Positions 63,153 through 64,000 of a stretch of 64,000 nucleotides of DNA are shown one piece after another. A program made the translations under genes and the position numbers. The notes under the pieces were generated by a model. The model was not told the origin of the DNA. It did no database searches and was given only the letters and a program-made list of their open reading frames with translations. Origin of the DNA: a bacterium (GTDB lineage Bacteria > Pseudomonadota > Alphaproteobacteria > Rhodobacterales > Rhodobacteraceae); assembly GCA_016124195.1 (NCBI GenBank), contig WGOE01000003.1, forward strand, positions 310,001 through 374,000, written 5' to 3'. Position 1 is the first letter of the stretch; each line of letters begins with the position of its first letter.

Positions 63153-64000
63153 ATGACCGACCCACACACCGACAATGTTTCAACCCATCAGGCCGAGGAT
63201 GACGCCCGCAACGAGGCGATCCTGATCTATGTCAACGGCCGGATCGTGCCAAAGGCGCAGGCCATGGTCTCGGTCTATGACAGCGGCTTCATGCTGGGCG
63301 ATGGTGTGTGGGAGGGGATCCGCCTGTATAACGGCAGATGGACCTTCCTCGACGAACACATCTCCCGCCTGTTCGAGGCCGCCAAAGCCATAGACCTCGA
63401 TATCGGCATGACACCCGACGAGGTGATTTACGCCGTGACAGAGACACAAAAGGCCAATGGTTTCACAACCGATGCCCATGCCCGCCTGATGGTGACTCGC
63501 GGCGTCAAGACGCGGCCCTTCCAGCACCCCAAGCTGTCGCAGCAAGGCCCGACCGTGGTGATCATCATGGAACATTCCCGTCCAAAACTGCCGCGCCCGA
63601 TCCGTCTGGCCACCGTGCCGCATATCCGCGGCTTGCCGATGAGCCAGGACCCCAAGTTGAACTCGCATTCCAAACTGAACTGCATCCTCGCCTGCATCGC
63701 GGCCGAAAAGGCCGGCGCGGACGAAGCCCTGATGCTTGACGTGCATGGCTTCGTGAACACGACCAACGCCTGCAACTTCTTCATCGTGCGGAGGGGTCAG
63801 GTTTGGACCAGCACGGGCGATTACTGCATGAACGGAATAACCCGGGGCAAGGTGATCGACCTGTGCCGGGCCAATGGCATCCCGGTGTTCGAGAAGAACT
63901 TCTCGCTGGTGGATACCTATTCGGCCGATGAGGCATTTTTGACCGGCACCTTCGGCGCGCAGACTCCGGTGGGGATGATCGACGGCCGGGTGATCGGGAC
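63153..64000 (+). CDS. Class IV aminotransferase (D-amino acid / branched-chain type), 3' partial
   Basis: 283 residues in view, still open at the window end. PLP fold-type IV: ILIYVNGRIVPKAQAMVSVY, GFMLGDGVWEGIRLYNGRW, the likely PLP Lys in NSHSKLNCILACIAAEKAGA, DEALMLDVHGFVNTTNACNF and GITRGKVIDLC. Related to D-alanine aminotransferase, branched-chain aminotransferase and aminodeoxychorismate lyase; the exact substrate cannot be told. It diverges from mutS with 91 bases between starts. Confidence 0.9.
   Translation, partial: MTDPHTDNVSTHQAEDDARNEAILIYVNGRIVPKAQAMVSVYDSGFMLGDGVWEGIRLYNGRWTFLDEHISRLFEAAKAIDLDIGMTPDEVIYAVTETQKANGFTTDAHARLMVTRGVKTRPFQHPKLSQQGPTVVIIMEHSRPKLPRPIRLATVPHIRGLPMSQDPKLNSHSKLNCILACIAAEKAGADEALMLDVHGFVNTTNACNFFIVRRGQVWTSTGDYCMNGITRGKVIDLCRANGIPVFEKNFSLVDTYSADEAFLTGTFGAQTPVGMIDGRVIG

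Noticed and set aside
1-64000. CRISPR arrays, tRNA or rRNA genes, insertion sequences, prophage
   Set aside because: No regularly spaced repeats, no tRNA-like cloverleaf or rRNA sequence, and no transposase, integrase or phage structural motif was recognised on either strand.

Overview
The window is chromosomal DNA of high GC content, by eye well above 60 percent, from an alphaproteobacterium of the Rhodobacterales (Rhodobacteraceae or Paracoccaceae type). The grounds are the regB / senC-regA-hvrA redox cluster with a LysR gene and ahcY close by, the hemD-mitofilin-hemY-hemC block next to tsaD-gpsA, and the origin-proximal order maf-aroE-coaE-dnaQ / origin / hemJ-rho-mnmE-mnmG-rsmG-parA-parB. 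The genus cannot be named from sequence reading alone. Nearly all of the window is compact core genome; no tRNA, rRNA, CRISPR array, insertion sequence or prophage was recognised.

Layout. 1-2.7 kb: end of a branched-chain amino acid ABC transporter (two permeases) and a flavin oxidoreductase. 2.7-7.1 kb, minus strand: hemD, a mitofilin-like membrane protein, hemY and hemC. 7.1-10.3 kb: tsaD, gpsA, a YciI protein, an EVE-domain protein and a DUF1761 membrane protein. 10.5-17.3 kb: a DUF2853 protein, ahcY, an HD hydrolase, a LysR regulator, hvrA, regA, senC and divergent regB. 17.4-29.7 kb, plus strand: a PAS protein behind a consensus CtrA box, a tsaE-amgK fusion, murU, addB, addA, trxA, hslV and hslU.

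29.7-36.2 kb is the only clearly accessory stretch. It holds an MFS transporter, a truncated sulfate-binding protein gene, intact Calvin-type fba and fbp, AT-rich spacer, and a transketolase pseudogene with stops, a frameshift and a large deletion. 36.2-40.4 kb carries kup divergent from a shortened kdpD and kdpE, with tandem repeats between them. 40.8-42.5 kb has DUF1398, MarR and Smr genes.

42.5-48.1 kb carries mltA, timA, fxsA, secB, dnaQ, coaE, aroE and maf. The gap at 48.05-48.45 kb has DnaA-box-like 9-mers on both sides of an AT-rich tract and is the likely chromosomal origin; genes on both sides mostly point away from it. Rightward follow hemJ, rho, mnmE, mnmG, rsmG, parA, parB, hemW, ridA, rdgB, rph, hrcA, grpE, mutS and a partial class IV aminotransferase.

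Three perfect 16-bp parS sites (51594, 53508, 57356) lie inside or across genes and between them are translated in all three reading frames. No wholly new multi-gene system is evident. The most unusual points are the parS/coding overlap, the kup-kdpDE module without kdpFABC, the CtrA-box PAS receptor, the TsaE-AmgK fusion and the decaying Calvin/sulfate island.
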